Shown: positions 54,416 to 63,834, numbered from the stretch's first letter. The stretch is DNA of 64,000 nucleotides from Terriglobales bacterium (GCA_025980765.1 JAICXB010000005.1:1-64000); one strand, 5' to 3'. Notes: generated from the letters alone by a model not told the origin. Program-made: numbers and translations.

Positions 54416-55546
54416 TTGAACTTCATGAAGTCCAGCGTTCTAACGCTTGCCCTGCTCACTGCAGCATGCTTTTGCTTTGCACAATCGGGTGCGCCGGCAG
54501 CCAATGCCGGAAGCCAATCTACGCCGACAGCTCCGGCGGCAGCCAATCCCTCTGCCCCGAAGGCGCCGGCGGAATCCAGCGTTCCGGAAACCGCTCCGGT
54601 AATCACTATCGATGGTGTTTGCGACGTTCCCACTGGAGCTGCGAAAGCAGCGGCCGCTCCAAAGACAGGAACCTCCACTGCCGCGAAATCCGGACCCGGG
54701 GAGCCGGGCGCAAATTGCAAGACGCAGATCACGAAGGCCGAGTTTGAAAAGCTGATGAAGGCGGTGGCTCCTACGGCTCCGGCCGCGGCCCGCCGGCAAA
54801 TCGCGGCCAAATACTCTCAGCTCCTGATTGCCGCCAATGAAGGTGAGAAGCTCGGCGTGGATAAGGATCCCGACTTCAAAGAGCAACTCCGGCTAATGCG
54901 TCTCCAGTTGCTAGCCCAGAATGCCGAGCGCAAGCTGCAGGCCAATGCCTCGGATATCAGCGACGCGGACGCCAAAACTTATTACGAGCAGAACCCTTCC
55001 GCTTTCGAGGAGGTGCAGCTCACCAGAATCCTGGTTCCTCGCAGTAGTGACGCCAAGATTGATGCGAAGTCTATCGCCGATAGTCTGCGCCAACAATTCG
55101 CTGCAGGCGGGGATGCCGACAAACTGCAGAAGGACGCTTACACTCAGGTCAAGAACACCGGTGAGCCGCCGAGCACGAAGTTCGGAGCCAAACGCCGCGG
55201 AACTCTGCCCCCCGCGCAGGAGCAGCAAATTTTCAACCTCAAGCAGGGCGAAGTCTCGCAGGTGATTCCCGATTCGGTAGGTTTTGTGATCTATCGCGTC
55301 GATTCCAAACGCCAACTGCCTTTCGACGATGTCAAAGCAGACGTGAAGCGGCGGCTGACGCAGCAGCGTTTGACCGATGAAGGCGAGAAGATTTTCAAAT
55401 CCGCAAAAACCGATTTCAATGAGGCGTATTTCGGACCGATGAACGCTGGTTCTCCGTTAGGTGGACCAGCGCCGCCTAGCATGAAACGCCCGTCCGAACC
55501 TGCGCCTGGCGCGTCCACTCAACCGGCGGCTCCGCCGAAACATTGA
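54416..55546 (+). CDS. Periplasmic PpiC/SurA-type peptidyl-prolyl isomerase chaperone
   Basis: A signal peptide (MKSSVLTLALLTAACFCFAQ from the ATG at 54425) is followed by an Ala/Pro-rich stretch (about 24-95), a SurA-N-like helical region (ITKAEFEKLMKAVAP, LGVDKDPDFKEQLRLMRLQL) and a parvulin-like domain (VQLTRILVPRSSDAK, FNLKQGEVSQVIPDSVGFVI). It resembles SurA/PrsA chaperones for outer-membrane proteins. The SD GGAGG (54407-54411) stands four bases before TTG 54416 and 13 before ATG 54425, so I list the TTG. The stop overlaps the next gene by one base. Confidence 0.78.
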   Translation: MNFMKSSVLTLALLTAACFCFAQSGAPAANAGSQSTPTAPAAANPSAPKAPAESSVPETAPVITIDGVCDVPTGAAKAAAAPKTGTSTAAKSGPGEPGANCKTQITKAEFEKLMKAVAPTAPAAARRQIAAKYSQLLIAANEGEKLGVDKDPDFKEQLRLMRLQLLAQNAERKLQANASDISDADAKTYYEQNPSAFEEVQLTRILVPRSSDAKIDAKSIADSLRQQFAAGGDADKLQKDAYTQVKNTGEPPSTKFGAKRRGTLPPAQEQQIFNLKQGEVSQVIPDSVGFVIYRVDSKRQLPFDDVKADVKRRLTQQRLTDEGEKIFKSAKTDFNEAYFGPMNAGSPLGGPAPPSMKRPSEPAPGASTQPAAPPKH

Positions 55547-56628
55547 TGGCTTCTGTGAAGCCTTCCCTCGTGGTGACGGGCGTTGCCGGAAATCTTGGTG
55601 CTCGCCTGTTACCGCTGCTGGAGGGCTTCAACGTCATTGGTGTTGACCTGCATCCTCCCTCAACTTCGGTTCCGCTCGTCTTCGAAAGTATCGATTTGGG
55701 GCAGGAATCCTCCTGCGTACGTCTCGCGCAAATCCTGCGCGAAACGCGGGCTGTCGGCGTGGTGCATCTCGCGTTCGTTCTCGATCCTCTGAAGATGGAC
55801 ATTCTGGATCGGGAGCGGATGTGGCGCATCAATGTCGCCGGCACCGCCCGCGTGCTCGAAGCCATTGCGGAAGCCAATCGCATGGGCGGCAAAGCGGCAA
55901 AGTTCGTCCACCTCAGCAGCGTCGCCGTGTATGGCCCGAACCCGCGGCGGCCGGCCCTGGAAAGCGATCCTCTGGACGCGCACACGCTCACCTATGCAGT
56001 TCACAAACGCGAAGCAGATATGGCGGTGCAGTCGCGGGTGAAGGACTTGGGTGCCTGTAGCGTGTATCTTTTGCGGCCGCAAATCTTCTCCGGCCCGTCC
56101 GTACAGAATTACATGATTGATTGTCTGCGCGGAACTGCCTATGGTCGAGGCCGACTGGGCAAGAGACTGAAACAGCAAGGTAAGCGTCTGCCGTTCGTCT
56201 TTCCCTATGGCGGCAGATATCTGCAGAACAAGGTCCAGCTCGCGCATGTCGACGACGTGGCGCGCTTAATTGCCTGGACATTGGCGCGGCCAAAAGAGAA
56301 AGAGCCACTCACGATTCTGAACGTCGCCGGACGCGGCGAGCCGATGACCGTGGCCGAAGCCATTCGCCTCACGGCGGCATCGGTCAAGCGTCTGCCAACC
56401 GCAGCGCTGTGCCGGCAAATCATTCGACTGATGTGGAAACTCGGCGCAACTTCTATTCCGCCGGATGCATTTCCTTACCTCATCGGGTCCTATCCAATGG
56501 ACACCGGCAAGCTCAAGAAATTTCTCGGCAACGATTACGAACAGGTGATCCAGTACAGCACCGAAGCCGCGCTCATGGACGCAATGAAAGCCGTGCCACA
56601 ACCAAGTTCGAAGACGCAGACCGCGTGA
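55546..56628 (+). CDS. NAD-dependent epimerase/dehydratase (extended SDR)
   Basis: Rossmann motif VVTGVAGNLGARLL (about 7-20), then the SDR active-site region HLSSVAVYG with a Tyr and the AVHKREAD segment (YAVHKREAD, YxxxK) near residue 150. The 360 residues fit a nucleoside-sugar or related epimerase; substrate unknown. ATG 55546 shares one base with the preceding stop (TGATG), so the gene is co-translated with the PpiC gene. Confidence 0.83.
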   Translation: MASVKPSLVVTGVAGNLGARLLPLLEGFNVIGVDLHPPSTSVPLVFESIDLGQESSCVRLAQILRETRAVGVVHLAFVLDPLKMDILDRERMWRINVAGTARVLEAIAEANRMGGKAAKFVHLSSVAVYGPNPRRPALESDPLDAHTLTYAVHKREADMAVQSRVKDLGACSVYLLRPQIFSGPSVQNYMIDCLRGTAYGRGRLGKRLKQQGKRLPFVFPYGGRYLQNKVQLAHVDDVARLIAWTLARPKEKEPLTILNVAGRGEPMTVAEAIRLTAASVKRLPTAALCRQIIRLMWKLGATSIPPDAFPYLIGSYPMDTGKLKKFLGNDYEQVIQYSTEAALMDAMKAVPQPSSKTQTA

Positions 56629-56639
56629 AAGGCCAAAGC

Positions 56640-56725
56640 TTTACCGCGGATTTCACGGATGGGCACGGATTTCACGGATCTGTTTGTTTCGAAATCACTC
56701 TTTGCCTATCCGTACGATCCGCGTA
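56640..56725. repeat. CGGATTTCACGGAT-type repeat
   Basis: CCGCGGATTTCACGGATGGG and GCACGGATTTCACGGATC stand in tandem (from 56644), followed by TCCGTACGATCCGCGTAGAT and CCGCCGTAAAGCTTTT, which can pair back with the start (AAAGCTTTACCGCGG at 56634-56648). The element is a fold-back relative of the 19371-19468 repeat. It separates the converging SDR and ubiE genes. Confidence 0.6.
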
Positions 56726-56766
56726 GATCCCGAACATCCGCCGTAAAGCTTTTGCCCCTCTTGGCA

Positions 56767-57525
56767 TCACTTGCGGGCACGATAAAGCCCGGCAATACCG
56801 AAACTGTATGTCTCCCAGCTTTGATTGCGAAAGCCAGCGTTACCAATCCGGCCCAGCATCTCTTCCGGAGTTGGGAATCGCGATACCGAGGCGGGCAGAT
56901 ATGCATATGGACCGCTCACGCCGGACAGTATTGTGCCGATTCGGGGAAGCACGTTGCGGAAATACGCGCCGTAAAGCTTGCCCAGCAATCCGCCGGGCTC
57001 GCTGAAATCGAGAATTCCGATCTCTCCACCTTCCCGCAATACACGGTAAATCTCCCGCAGACCGGCATCGTAATTAGCAAGATTACGAAATCCGAAAGCC
57101 GAAACGACGAGATCGAATGCGTTTCCCGGAAATGGGAGCTGCAAGGCATCGGCTTCGACGACGGATATCTCTAAGCGGGCAAACTTTTCCGCGCCCCTGG
57201 TCAGCATGCCTCTCGAGAAATCTGCGCCGGCTATCAGTGCCGCAGGAGACCGTCTGCGAACTGCAGCGGCCATATCCCCGGTTCCGCAGCACAGGTCAAG
57301 CACCCGCGCGTGCGGCTGCGAAAGAAGATTGCGAAAGCGCCTGGCGGTCCTCCACCACCACAGGCGGTCGACATTCATCGAGAGCACGTGGTTCAGCAGG
57401 TCATAGCGCGGCGCAATCTCATCGAACATCTTCTGGACTGCTTGTGCCGCCGAGCGCTCGTCGGCCGCGCCGGTGGGAGCGGCACCGACTACGGGTTCGT
57501 TTCCGTCTTTGAGATGTGTCGGCAC
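56767..57525 (-). CDS. ubiE: Demethylmenaquinone/ubiquinone methyltransferase
   Basis: UbiE/MenG transfers methyl from SAM to demethylmenaquinone in respiratory quinone synthesis. The SAM motif VLDLCCGTGDMAAA (about 74-87), the family's YDLLNHVLSMNVDRLWWW (about 41-58) and FDLVVSAFGFRNLANYDAG are all present. The start is GTG 57525, three bases after aroB, so the two form an operon. 252 residues is normal length. MenG is more likely than UbiE, given the taxon. Confidence 0.93.
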   Translation of the reverse strand: MPTHLKDGNEPVVGAAPTGAADERSAAQAVQKMFDEIAPRYDLLNHVLSMNVDRLWWWRTARRFRNLLSQPHARVLDLCCGTGDMAAAVRRRSPAALIAGADFSRGMLTRGAEKFARLEISVVEADALQLPFPGNAFDLVVSAFGFRNLANYDAGLREIYRVLREGGEIGILDFSEPGGLLGKLYGAYFRNVLPRIGTILSGVSGPYAYLPASVSRFPTPEEMLGRIGNAGFRNQSWETYSFGIAGLYRARK

Positions 57526-57528
57526 AGT

Positions 57529-58629
57529 TCAATTTCGGGAAAGATAATGCAACTGATCGACCGCATCCACGATTACCTCGTTCGATACTTTGTCGTAGAT
57601 CGCAACTTTACCGACCGAAATGGGCAGAATAAAATTCACTTTGCCGCCAATTGTCTTCTTGTCCGCCTGAAGACGCTTCACGATGTCTTCTCCCCGGCTG
57701 TTCACTTCCGGTAGAGGTGAATAGGAGAGCACAGTAGAGACGATCCGTTGCGCCACATCGGCCGGAGTTTTGCGCACAGCCGTTCCAATCATGGCCGCTG
57801 CCGCCATTCCCCAACCCACCGCTTCTCCATGTAGAAAATGCTTGTAGCCGGTGTCTGCCTCAAGGGCGTGGCCGATGGTATGTCCGAAATTCAAAATGCG
57901 GCGCAGGTCAGACTCACGCTCGTCGGCGCTGACTACCTGTGCCTTGATGCGCGCTGAAGCGAGAATCACCCGCTCCATCTGTTGCAGATCGCGACCGACA
58001 ATGGCTTGCTTCTTCTGCTCCAGCGCTTCAAATAACTTGCCGTCGCGAATCACTCCGCACTTGATTACCTCGAACAAGCCTGCGCGGAGTTCGCGCTCGG
58101 GCAGCGTAACCAGCAATTCAGGATCGGAGATCACAGCGCGCGGCTGGTGAAACGTTCCCAGCAGATTCTTTCCGGTGCGTAGATTGACGCCGGTCTTGCC
58201 TCCGATAGCTGCGTCCACCTGAGCCAGCAGCGTGGTGGGGACCTGAAACAAAGCGACGCCGCGCATGTACATTGACGCCAACAGTCCGGCCAGGTCGCCG
58301 GTAACTCCGCCACCAAACGCGATTACCGCGCAGCTACGATCGGCGCCTGTGGACGCCATGCGTTCGGCAAGCTGCTCGAGGACCGTAACAGTTTTGCTGC
58401 GCTCACCGTCCGCCAGTTCGAGCAGTTTGTATTCGATGTTCGCTGCCGCCAGTGATTGCTCCAGTGCCTTTCCCCAAAGACTCCATACCGGCGCCGCTGC
58501 CACGACGTAGCAACGCGATTTGCGGCTCGGCAGCAGCTTTGCGATGATCTTTCCCGCCCGCCGCAGCAGGCCACGTTCCACAAGAATTGGATACTTCGAG
58601 GAACCGGTTTTGACCTCGATTTTCTTCAC
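57529..58629 (-). CDS. aroB: 3-dehydroquinate synthase
   Basis: AroB forms 3-dehydroquinate from DAHP in the shikimate pathway, using NAD and a divalent metal. The motifs FGGGVTGDLAG (about 104-114), PTTLLAQVDAAIGGKTGVN (about 130-148) and the metal-site HxxxH-like NFGHTIGHALE (about 246-256) are intact. 366 residues is normal length. The start is GTG 58629. ubiE follows on the same strand; nadB is divergent. Confidence 0.95.
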   Translation of the reverse strand: MKKIEVKTGSSKYPILVERGLLRRAGKIIAKLLPSRKSRCYVVAAAPVWSLWGKALEQSLAAANIEYKLLELADGERSKTVTVLEQLAERMASTGADRSCAVIAFGGGVTGDLAGLLASMYMRGVALFQVPTTLLAQVDAAIGGKTGVNLRTGKNLLGTFHQPRAVISDPELLVTLPERELRAGLFEVIKCGVIRDGKLFEALEQKKQAIVGRDLQQMERVILASARIKAQVVSADERESDLRRILNFGHTIGHALEADTGYKHFLHGEAVGWGMAAAAMIGTAVRKTPADVAQRIVSTVLSYSPLPEVNSRGEDIVKRLQADKKTIGGKVNFILPISVGKVAIYDKVSNEVIVDAVDQLHYLSRN

Positions 58630-58715
58630 GCGCTCTCATCATATCTCACCCATTCCGACGAGCTTCTACGCGCCTTCTACCCGCGATTCGCATGCTACCA
58701 TCGAAGGTTCTGCGC

Positions 58716-60299
58716 ATGAATTCCATCCCTTCTGAGACTGATTTCATCGTTGTGGGCGGCGGGATCGCCGGGTTGCGCGCGGCCATCGGCCTAGCCGAAG
58801 CCGGACGCGTGCTGGTGGTCAGCAAGCAGGAGGTTACGGAAAGCAATACTCAGTATGCGCAGGGCGGCATCGCGGTCGCCCTCAGCGATGAAGATGAAGT
58901 CGCATTGCATCTCCATGACACGCTGGAAGCCGGCGATGGGCTAGTGAATATTGAAGCTGCGCGCGTGCTGGTGGAGGAAGGCCCACACCGAATCCAGGAA
59001 CTGATCGCGTGGGGCACCGAGTTCGATCGCAGCGGCACTCGGCTGACCTTCACTCGCGAAGGCGCGCACAGCCGTTCGCGGATTCTGCACGCGCACGGCG
59101 ACTCCACCGGACGCGAGATCGGTCGCGCGCTCATCGCCAGAGCGCGCACTCTGCCGAACATCGCGTTTACCGAGTTCGAGTTCACTGCCGATCTGTGTGT
59201 TACCGGGAATCGGGTTGCCGGCGCGCTTCTGCTCGCTCCCGATGGCACTCGCCAGATGGTTAGCGCGAAGGCAGTGTTGCTGGCCACCGGAGGCGCCGGA
59301 CAGGTCTACTCCGACACCACCAATCCTTCAGTTGCGACCGGTGATGGAATCGCGATGGCGCATCGCGCAGGCGCGGCGATCTCTGACATGGAATTTTTTC
59401 AGTTCCATCCCACCGCATTGTCGCTGCCAGGCGCGCCACGGTTTCTGCTGTCGGAGGCGCTGCGTGGAGAGGGCGCGCTTCTCCTCAACAATTCGCAACA
59501 ACGATTCATGCCTCGCTATCACCCGCTGGCCGAGCTCGCTCCTCGCGATGTGGTCGCGCGCGCTATCGTGCAGGAGATCGCCAACAGCAGCGCTCAGCCT
59601 GCGCTCGCATTCCTCGATTTGCGCCACCTCGACAGTGCTCACCTGCGCGAGCGCTTCCCCCGCATTTACACCACCTGCAAACAATATGGAGTGGACATCA
59701 CCCGCAATCTGGTGCCGGTGCGTCCGGCTGCGCATTACCTGATGGGAGGGATTAAGACCGACCTCGGCGGCCGCAGCACCATCGCTGGGCTCTACGCAGC
59801 GGGCGAAGCCGCCTGCACCGGCGTGCACGGCGCCAATCGACTGGCCAGCAATTCTCTGCTCGAAGGACTGGTTTTCGGCGCCCGTGCTGCTGAGGCAATG
59901 CGGGAGGAACGACCCGGTGGCTCTGCCAAACTGGAAGCACACGGCAACGATTCAGTAGCCAATGAGAAACACGATTTACCACAGCAACTGAAAAAACTTA
60001 TGTGGGAATGCGCCGGAGTGATCCGAACCAAATCGGGACTGATGCGCCTCCAGGAACAAATCGCACAGTGGAAGACGCCCACAGGTGGAGCTGCTTCGCG
60101 AGCAGCCATCGAGACCCGCAACCTTCTCGCGGTGGCAAGCTTAATCTGCGAGTCCGCGCTGGCAAGGGAAGAAAGCCGCGGCGCGCATTTCCGTACAGAT
60201 TTCCCAAAGCATGACGATGCGAAGTTTCTAAAGCACTCAGTCGTGATCGGAGATCGGATCAGTTTTGGCGAGACTGGGGGCCAACTCGAAGGTCTGTAA
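58716..60299 (+). CDS. nadB: L-aspartate oxidase
   Basis: NadB oxidises L-aspartate to iminoaspartate with FAD, the first step of NAD synthesis. The FAD-binding GGGIAGLRAAIGLAEAG (about 13-29), the family's TQYAQGGIAVALSDED (about 47-62), HGDSTGREIGRAL and GEAACTGVHGANRLASNSLL (about 371-390) are all present. 527 residues from ATG 58716, which has GAAGG eight bases before it. nadA and nadC are not in the window. Confidence 0.94.
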   Translation: MNSIPSETDFIVVGGGIAGLRAAIGLAEAGRVLVVSKQEVTESNTQYAQGGIAVALSDEDEVALHLHDTLEAGDGLVNIEAARVLVEEGPHRIQELIAWGTEFDRSGTRLTFTREGAHSRSRILHAHGDSTGREIGRALIARARTLPNIAFTEFEFTADLCVTGNRVAGALLLAPDGTRQMVSAKAVLLATGGAGQVYSDTTNPSVATGDGIAMAHRAGAAISDMEFFQFHPTALSLPGAPRFLLSEALRGEGALLLNNSQQRFMPRYHPLAELAPRDVVARAIVQEIANSSAQPALAFLDLRHLDSAHLRERFPRIYTTCKQYGVDITRNLVPVRPAAHYLMGGIKTDLGGRSTIAGLYAAGEAACTGVHGANRLASNSLLEGLVFGARAAEAMREERPGGSAKLEAHGNDSVANEKHDLPQQLKKLMWECAGVIRTKSGLMRLQEQIAQWKTPTGGAASRAAIETRNLLAVASLICESALAREESRGAHFRTDFPKHDDAKFLKHSVVIGDRISFGETGGQLEGL

Positions 60300-60380
60300 G
60301 AATTGGGTAATTGTGAAATCGGGTAATTGAGTAATTATTGTCTCCCTGGTTTTCAATTACCCGATTACTCAATTACCAAA
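60300..60380. repeat. AATTGGGTAATT-type fold-back repeat
   Basis: GGTAATTGAGTAAT (60322-60335) and ATTACTCAATTACC (60364-60377) are perfect 14-base inverted arms; both arms contain further copies of the word GGTAATTG/CAATTACC. It lies between the converging nadB and phosphatase genes and may serve as a transcription stop for both. Confidence 0.7.
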
Positions 60381-60388
60381 TGTCCTAC

Positions 60389-62053
60389 TTAGCCCAGATA
60401 CTCCAACTCCACCGTCGTGCAATCGTCTGACGGCGGCGCACCTTCGGCAAAGGCACTGACAGCTCCGAACAGGTCTTGTCCGGAGACCACCGTTGATTCC
60501 AGACGCTCGTCGCCGAAGAAATCACCAGCATTGTTCTGAGCTTCATTCACGCCATCGCTCACCAGCACCATGCGGTCACCGGGCTTCAGTTGGAATTTAT
60601 AGGTGGAATACTCCGCTGTGGGAATCAGTCCAAGCGGCAGATTGCCTTCTCCAGGACGAGCGACCTCCCCTTTGCAGACGCGCACGGGCGGGACGTGTCC
60701 GCAATTCAGGAACTCGCAGTCGCCGTTGGGATCCACGCGCAGCAAGTTGAGCGTCGCATATTTTTCGCCCAGCTTCTTGACACAAAGAAAACGGTTCACC
60801 GCCAGAGCAATATCGCTCAGGGGCACGCGCGCGACCAGTTGCGAGTAGATCATGCCTTGCAGAATCGATGCGAGAATCGCGGCGGAAACGCCTTTGCCGC
60901 AAATGTCAGCCAATACCAGGTAAAGCGATCCATCGGCCAGCACAGCATCATAAAAATCGCCGCCAATTTCCTGGCAGGGCAAGCTGCGCGCCCGCAATCG
61001 CGCGAACGGCACTTCGGGAATCACCACCGTCATCAAGCGCTGCTGGATGCCGGCGGCAATCGCCAGTTCCTTCTGATACAGCCTCGCATTCTCTTCCGCC
61101 TGCGCGAGTTGTGCTGTCTCAATCAGGGCGGCGGCTTCAGTCGCTACCGTATTGAGGATGTCGCGGCTCAATCCGGAAAGATCACGGGAGGCAAAGCGGC
61201 TGTCGAGGTACAACACACCAGTGATCGCGCGCGACTCCGAATCGATGGTCTGTTCCTGCGCCGAAACTGTGCGGCGATACAGCGGCATGCAGATGACGGT
61301 TCGCAGATCGTGCGCGACAATGCTCTGCCGCGCCGCCAAATCCGAATGACTGGCGGTATCCGTGATGATCACACGCGACGCCGAGTTCATCGCGTCTTTC
61401 AGGATCGAATGCGAGATGGTGCGGTCGTCCCGTAATTCATCGCCGCTCGAGTTCCTGCCCACCGCCAGTTCGAGTTCTCCGTCCTTGCGCATGAGAAAAA
61501 CGAATCCACGTTCGGCTCCGGTGATTCGCAGTGTGGCTTCGACCAGCGTGTTGAGGATCTCGTGGATGGCGCCGCCGCTGTTCAGTTTGCGCGCGACCTC
61601 CAGGAAAAAAGCCAGCTTCTCCAGATCGGAGGCTTCCTCCTTGACCTGCAATCCCGAAATCTGGCTTAGCAATTCGCGCGCCGGGCTGGTCCCGCCCTGT
61701 GTGGTTGTTCCGTATAGGAAGACGATGTAATTGCGCTCATTCGTGCTGCCGAACTGCAGATGATCGTTGTTCAACAGCTTGTGGCGCTTGATCGACACGC
61801 CGTTCACGTATGTGCCATGTTTGCTGCCAAGATCGAGCAGATAGTACTCGCCGCTCATTTGCACGATCTCGGCATGGTCGCGCGAGGCCATGGGATCGGT
61901 GATGATCAGGTTCTTCTCGGCGCGTCTGCCAATGGTGAAAGGAAAACTAATCAGCGGGATCGACTGCTCTTTGTCTCCTTCGACGCGCACCAGGACCGGC
62001 ACTTCCGCCGCTCCGACAATCGTGAGGTTCGCAGTTGAGGCGTGGCTGGACAT
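60389..62053 (-). CDS. FHA-GAF-PP2C (SpoIIE-type) serine/threonine phosphatase
   Basis: Three domains in order: FHA (about 30-100; IPLISFPFTIGRRAEKNLII, SRDHAEI, LGSKHGTYVNG) which binds phosphothreonine peptides, GAF (about 145-320; ATLRITGAERGFVFLMRKDG) and SpoIIE/PP2C (about 345-554; PCQEIGGDFYDA, LADICGKGVSAAI, VLVSDGVNEAQN with the metal-binding Asp residues). Such RsbU-like proteins control partner-switching of sigma factors or other regulators. I chose ATG 62053; earlier in-frame ATG 62143 lies in the region between two divergent genes. No anti-sigma partner is adjacent. Confidence 0.87.
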   Translation of the reverse strand: MSSHASTANLTIVGAAEVPVLVRVEGDKEQSIPLISFPFTIGRRAEKNLIITDPMASRDHAEIVQMSGEYYLLDLGSKHGTYVNGVSIKRHKLLNNDHLQFGSTNERNYIVFLYGTTTQGGTSPARELLSQISGLQVKEEASDLEKLAFFLEVARKLNSGGAIHEILNTLVEATLRITGAERGFVFLMRKDGELELAVGRNSSGDELRDDRTISHSILKDAMNSASRVIITDTASHSDLAARQSIVAHDLRTVICMPLYRRTVSAQEQTIDSESRAITGVLYLDSRFASRDLSGLSRDILNTVATEAAALIETAQLAQAEENARLYQKELAIAAGIQQRLMTVVIPEVPFARLRARSLPCQEIGGDFYDAVLADGSLYLVLADICGKGVSAAILASILQGMIYSQLVARVPLSDIALAVNRFLCVKKLGEKYATLNLLRVDPNGDCEFLNCGHVPPVRVCKGEVARPGEGNLPLGLIPTAEYSTYKFQLKPGDRMVLVSDGVNEAQNNAGDFFGDERLESTVVSGQDLFGAVSAFAEGAPPSDDCTTVELEYLG

Positions 62054-62161
62054 GGCAGGTTTGGAATGCTCTAAGCCTAACACTACTCTGTGCAGGTTTT
62101 CTGGGTTTGCGCCGTGCCGCGGAGCGGGGTTACACTTCCGCACTCGCCCCGAGGTATGCCC

Positions 62162-63013
62162 ATGCTAGACACTGTGAATCTCAAAAAGAGTCTCTCAAAA
62201 TCGGCCTACCAGAAAGCCATGCCGGAGCTGCAGGAGCGGCTGCGCAAGCTGCAGTATGAGGCCAAGGAAGCCAAAGTCACGACTATTCTTTGCCTGGAAG
62301 GATGGGACGCCTCGGGCAAAGGCAATATCGTTCGCAAGCTTACCGAGAAGCTCGATCCGCGTGTGTTCCGCGTATATCCCGGCAGCCCGCCTACCCCCCT
62401 CGAACAGCGGTATCACTTTCTGCATCGCTATCAGATGGCATTGCCGAATTACGGAGATATGGCTGTTTTCGACCATGGCTGGTACCGTCGCGTGCTCGAC
62501 GAGCGCTGCGACAAGCTGGTGAAGAAGAGCGAATGGCGCGACGCCTATCAGCAGATCAATGAATTTGAGCGCTGGCTCTCCGACGACGGTCAGGTGATCG
62601 TCAAATTCTGGCTGCATATCTCGAAAAAGAAGCAGAAGCAGCGTTTCAAGAAGTATTTAGCCGACCCGAACCTGCGATGGCGCGTGACCAAGGAATACCG
62701 GCAGCATCATGCTGACTACAACAAGTGGATCCCCGCGATTGAAGACATGCTCGCCAAAACGGAAACCAGCTATGCTCCGTGGACCGTGGTCGAAGCCAAC
62801 GACCAGCGCTGGGCGGTAGTCCGTGTCTTCGAAGTGCTGGCGCAGCAGATTGAAAAGGAGCTCGCCCGACGTAAACAGGCCAACTCCCCGAGTGTCTCCG
62901 GGGCGGAGGTTCCCAAAGTAAGCGTGAAGAAGAAGATCGCTCGCAAGCGTACGGCCCGGGTCAATGGTCATTCCGATTCACGACCTGCCCAGGCGGAGGC
63001 TGCCCATGCTTGA
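62162..63013 (+). CDS. PPK2-family polyphosphate kinase, first of a pair, with basic tail
   Basis: PPK2 enzymes move phosphate between polyphosphate and nucleotides. Walker A is EGWDASGKGNIVRK (about 48-61); the Walker B/lid region reads DHGWYRRVLDERC (about 105-117), where most family members have DRSWYNR/DRSYYGR, so the usual Arg after Asp is a His. A basic tail (about 255-283; VKKKIARKRTARVNGH) is extra. GAGG stands seven bases before ATG 62162. The second PPK2 gene overlaps its end by eight bases. Confidence 0.85.
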   Translation: MLDTVNLKKSLSKSAYQKAMPELQERLRKLQYEAKEAKVTTILCLEGWDASGKGNIVRKLTEKLDPRVFRVYPGSPPTPLEQRYHFLHRYQMALPNYGDMAVFDHGWYRRVLDERCDKLVKKSEWRDAYQQINEFERWLSDDGQVIVKFWLHISKKKQKQRFKKYLADPNLRWRVTKEYRQHHADYNKWIPAIEDMLAKTETSYAPWTVVEANDQRWAVVRVFEVLAQQIEKELARRKQANSPSVSGAEVPKVSVKKKIARKRTARVNGHSDSRPAQAEAAHA

Positions 63014-63713
63014 AAAACTCGACATGAGCAAAAAGCTCAACAAGAAAGACTACGCGGACCAGATTGAAACCGCGCAGTCACGCCTGCGCAAGCTCGAATA
63101 CCGCATCTACAAAAAGCAAGTGCCGGTGCTCTGTGTTTTTGAGGGCTGGGATGCCGGCGGAAAAGGCGGGGCCATCAAGCGAGTAACCGAGATGCTCGAT
63201 CCTCGCGGGTTTTCCGTATCCAGCTATGCAGCGCCAATCGGTGAGGAGAAAACGCATCATTACCTCTGGCGCTTCTGGCGCAATCTGCCTCGCACCGGCC
63301 ACATTGCGATTTTTGATCGCAGCTACTACGGACGGGTTCTGGTGGAGCGGGTCGAACATTTTGCCGCCGATCCGGAATGGCAGCGCGCCTATCAGGAGAT
63401 CAACGAATTCGAGTCGCATCAGGCATCGTTCGGCATGGTGGTCTGCAAATTCTGGCTGCACATCACGCCGGAAGAGCAACTTCGCCGCTTCCGCGGACGC
63501 GAACTCGATCCCTTCCGCTCTTACAAGCTCACAGAAGAGGATTGGCGCAATCGAGCCAAGATTCCCGAGTACACCAGCGCAGTAGAGGACATGCTGATGC
63601 GCACCAGCACTCCGCACGCGCCCTGGACGGTAGTGGAAGCCAACGATAAGTTCTACGCCCGCGTGAAGGTGGTGGAGACCGTGGTGGATGCGATAGAGCA
63701 ACGGTTAAACTAG
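63006..63713 (+). CDS. PPK2-family polyphosphate kinase, second of a pair
   Basis: A 235-residue PPK2 protein with canonical Walker A EGWDAGGKGGAIKR (about 43-56) and DRSYYGRVLVERVE (about 110-123). It overlaps the previous gene by eight bases and has its own GGAGG six bases before ATG 63006. Side by side, the two genes mirror the two-domain class II PPK2 (polyphosphate:AMP phosphotransferase) as separate proteins. Which of the known PPK2 activities applies cannot be read from sequence. Confidence 0.88.
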   Translation: MLEKLDMSKKLNKKDYADQIETAQSRLRKLEYRIYKKQVPVLCVFEGWDAGGKGGAIKRVTEMLDPRGFSVSSYAAPIGEEKTHHYLWRFWRNLPRTGHIAIFDRSYYGRVLVERVEHFAADPEWQRAYQEINEFESHQASFGMVVCKFWLHITPEEQLRRFRGRELDPFRSYKLTEEDWRNRAKIPEYTSAVEDMLMRTSTPHAPWTVVEANDKFYARVKVVETVVDAIEQRLN

Positions 63714-63728
63714 AAAACAGGGAAAGGC

Positions 63729-63834
63729 GTTTCGAGTTTCAAGTTTCTAGTTTCAGGCGAAAATGTCGAGCTCCCATTTTCATTTCAGCCTTCGTTACAT
63801 CTCCGGAGTCCACTCGAAACTTGAAACTCGAAAC
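63729..63834. repeat. GTTTCGAGTTTC-type fold-back repeat
   Basis: GTTTCGAGTTTCAAGTTTC (63729-63747) and GAAACTTGAAACTCGAAAC (63816-63834) are perfect 19-base inverted arms 68 bases apart. Beyond them TAGTTTCAGGCG and CCTGAAACGC extend the relation. It sits between the PPK2 pair and adk. Confidence 0.75.
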
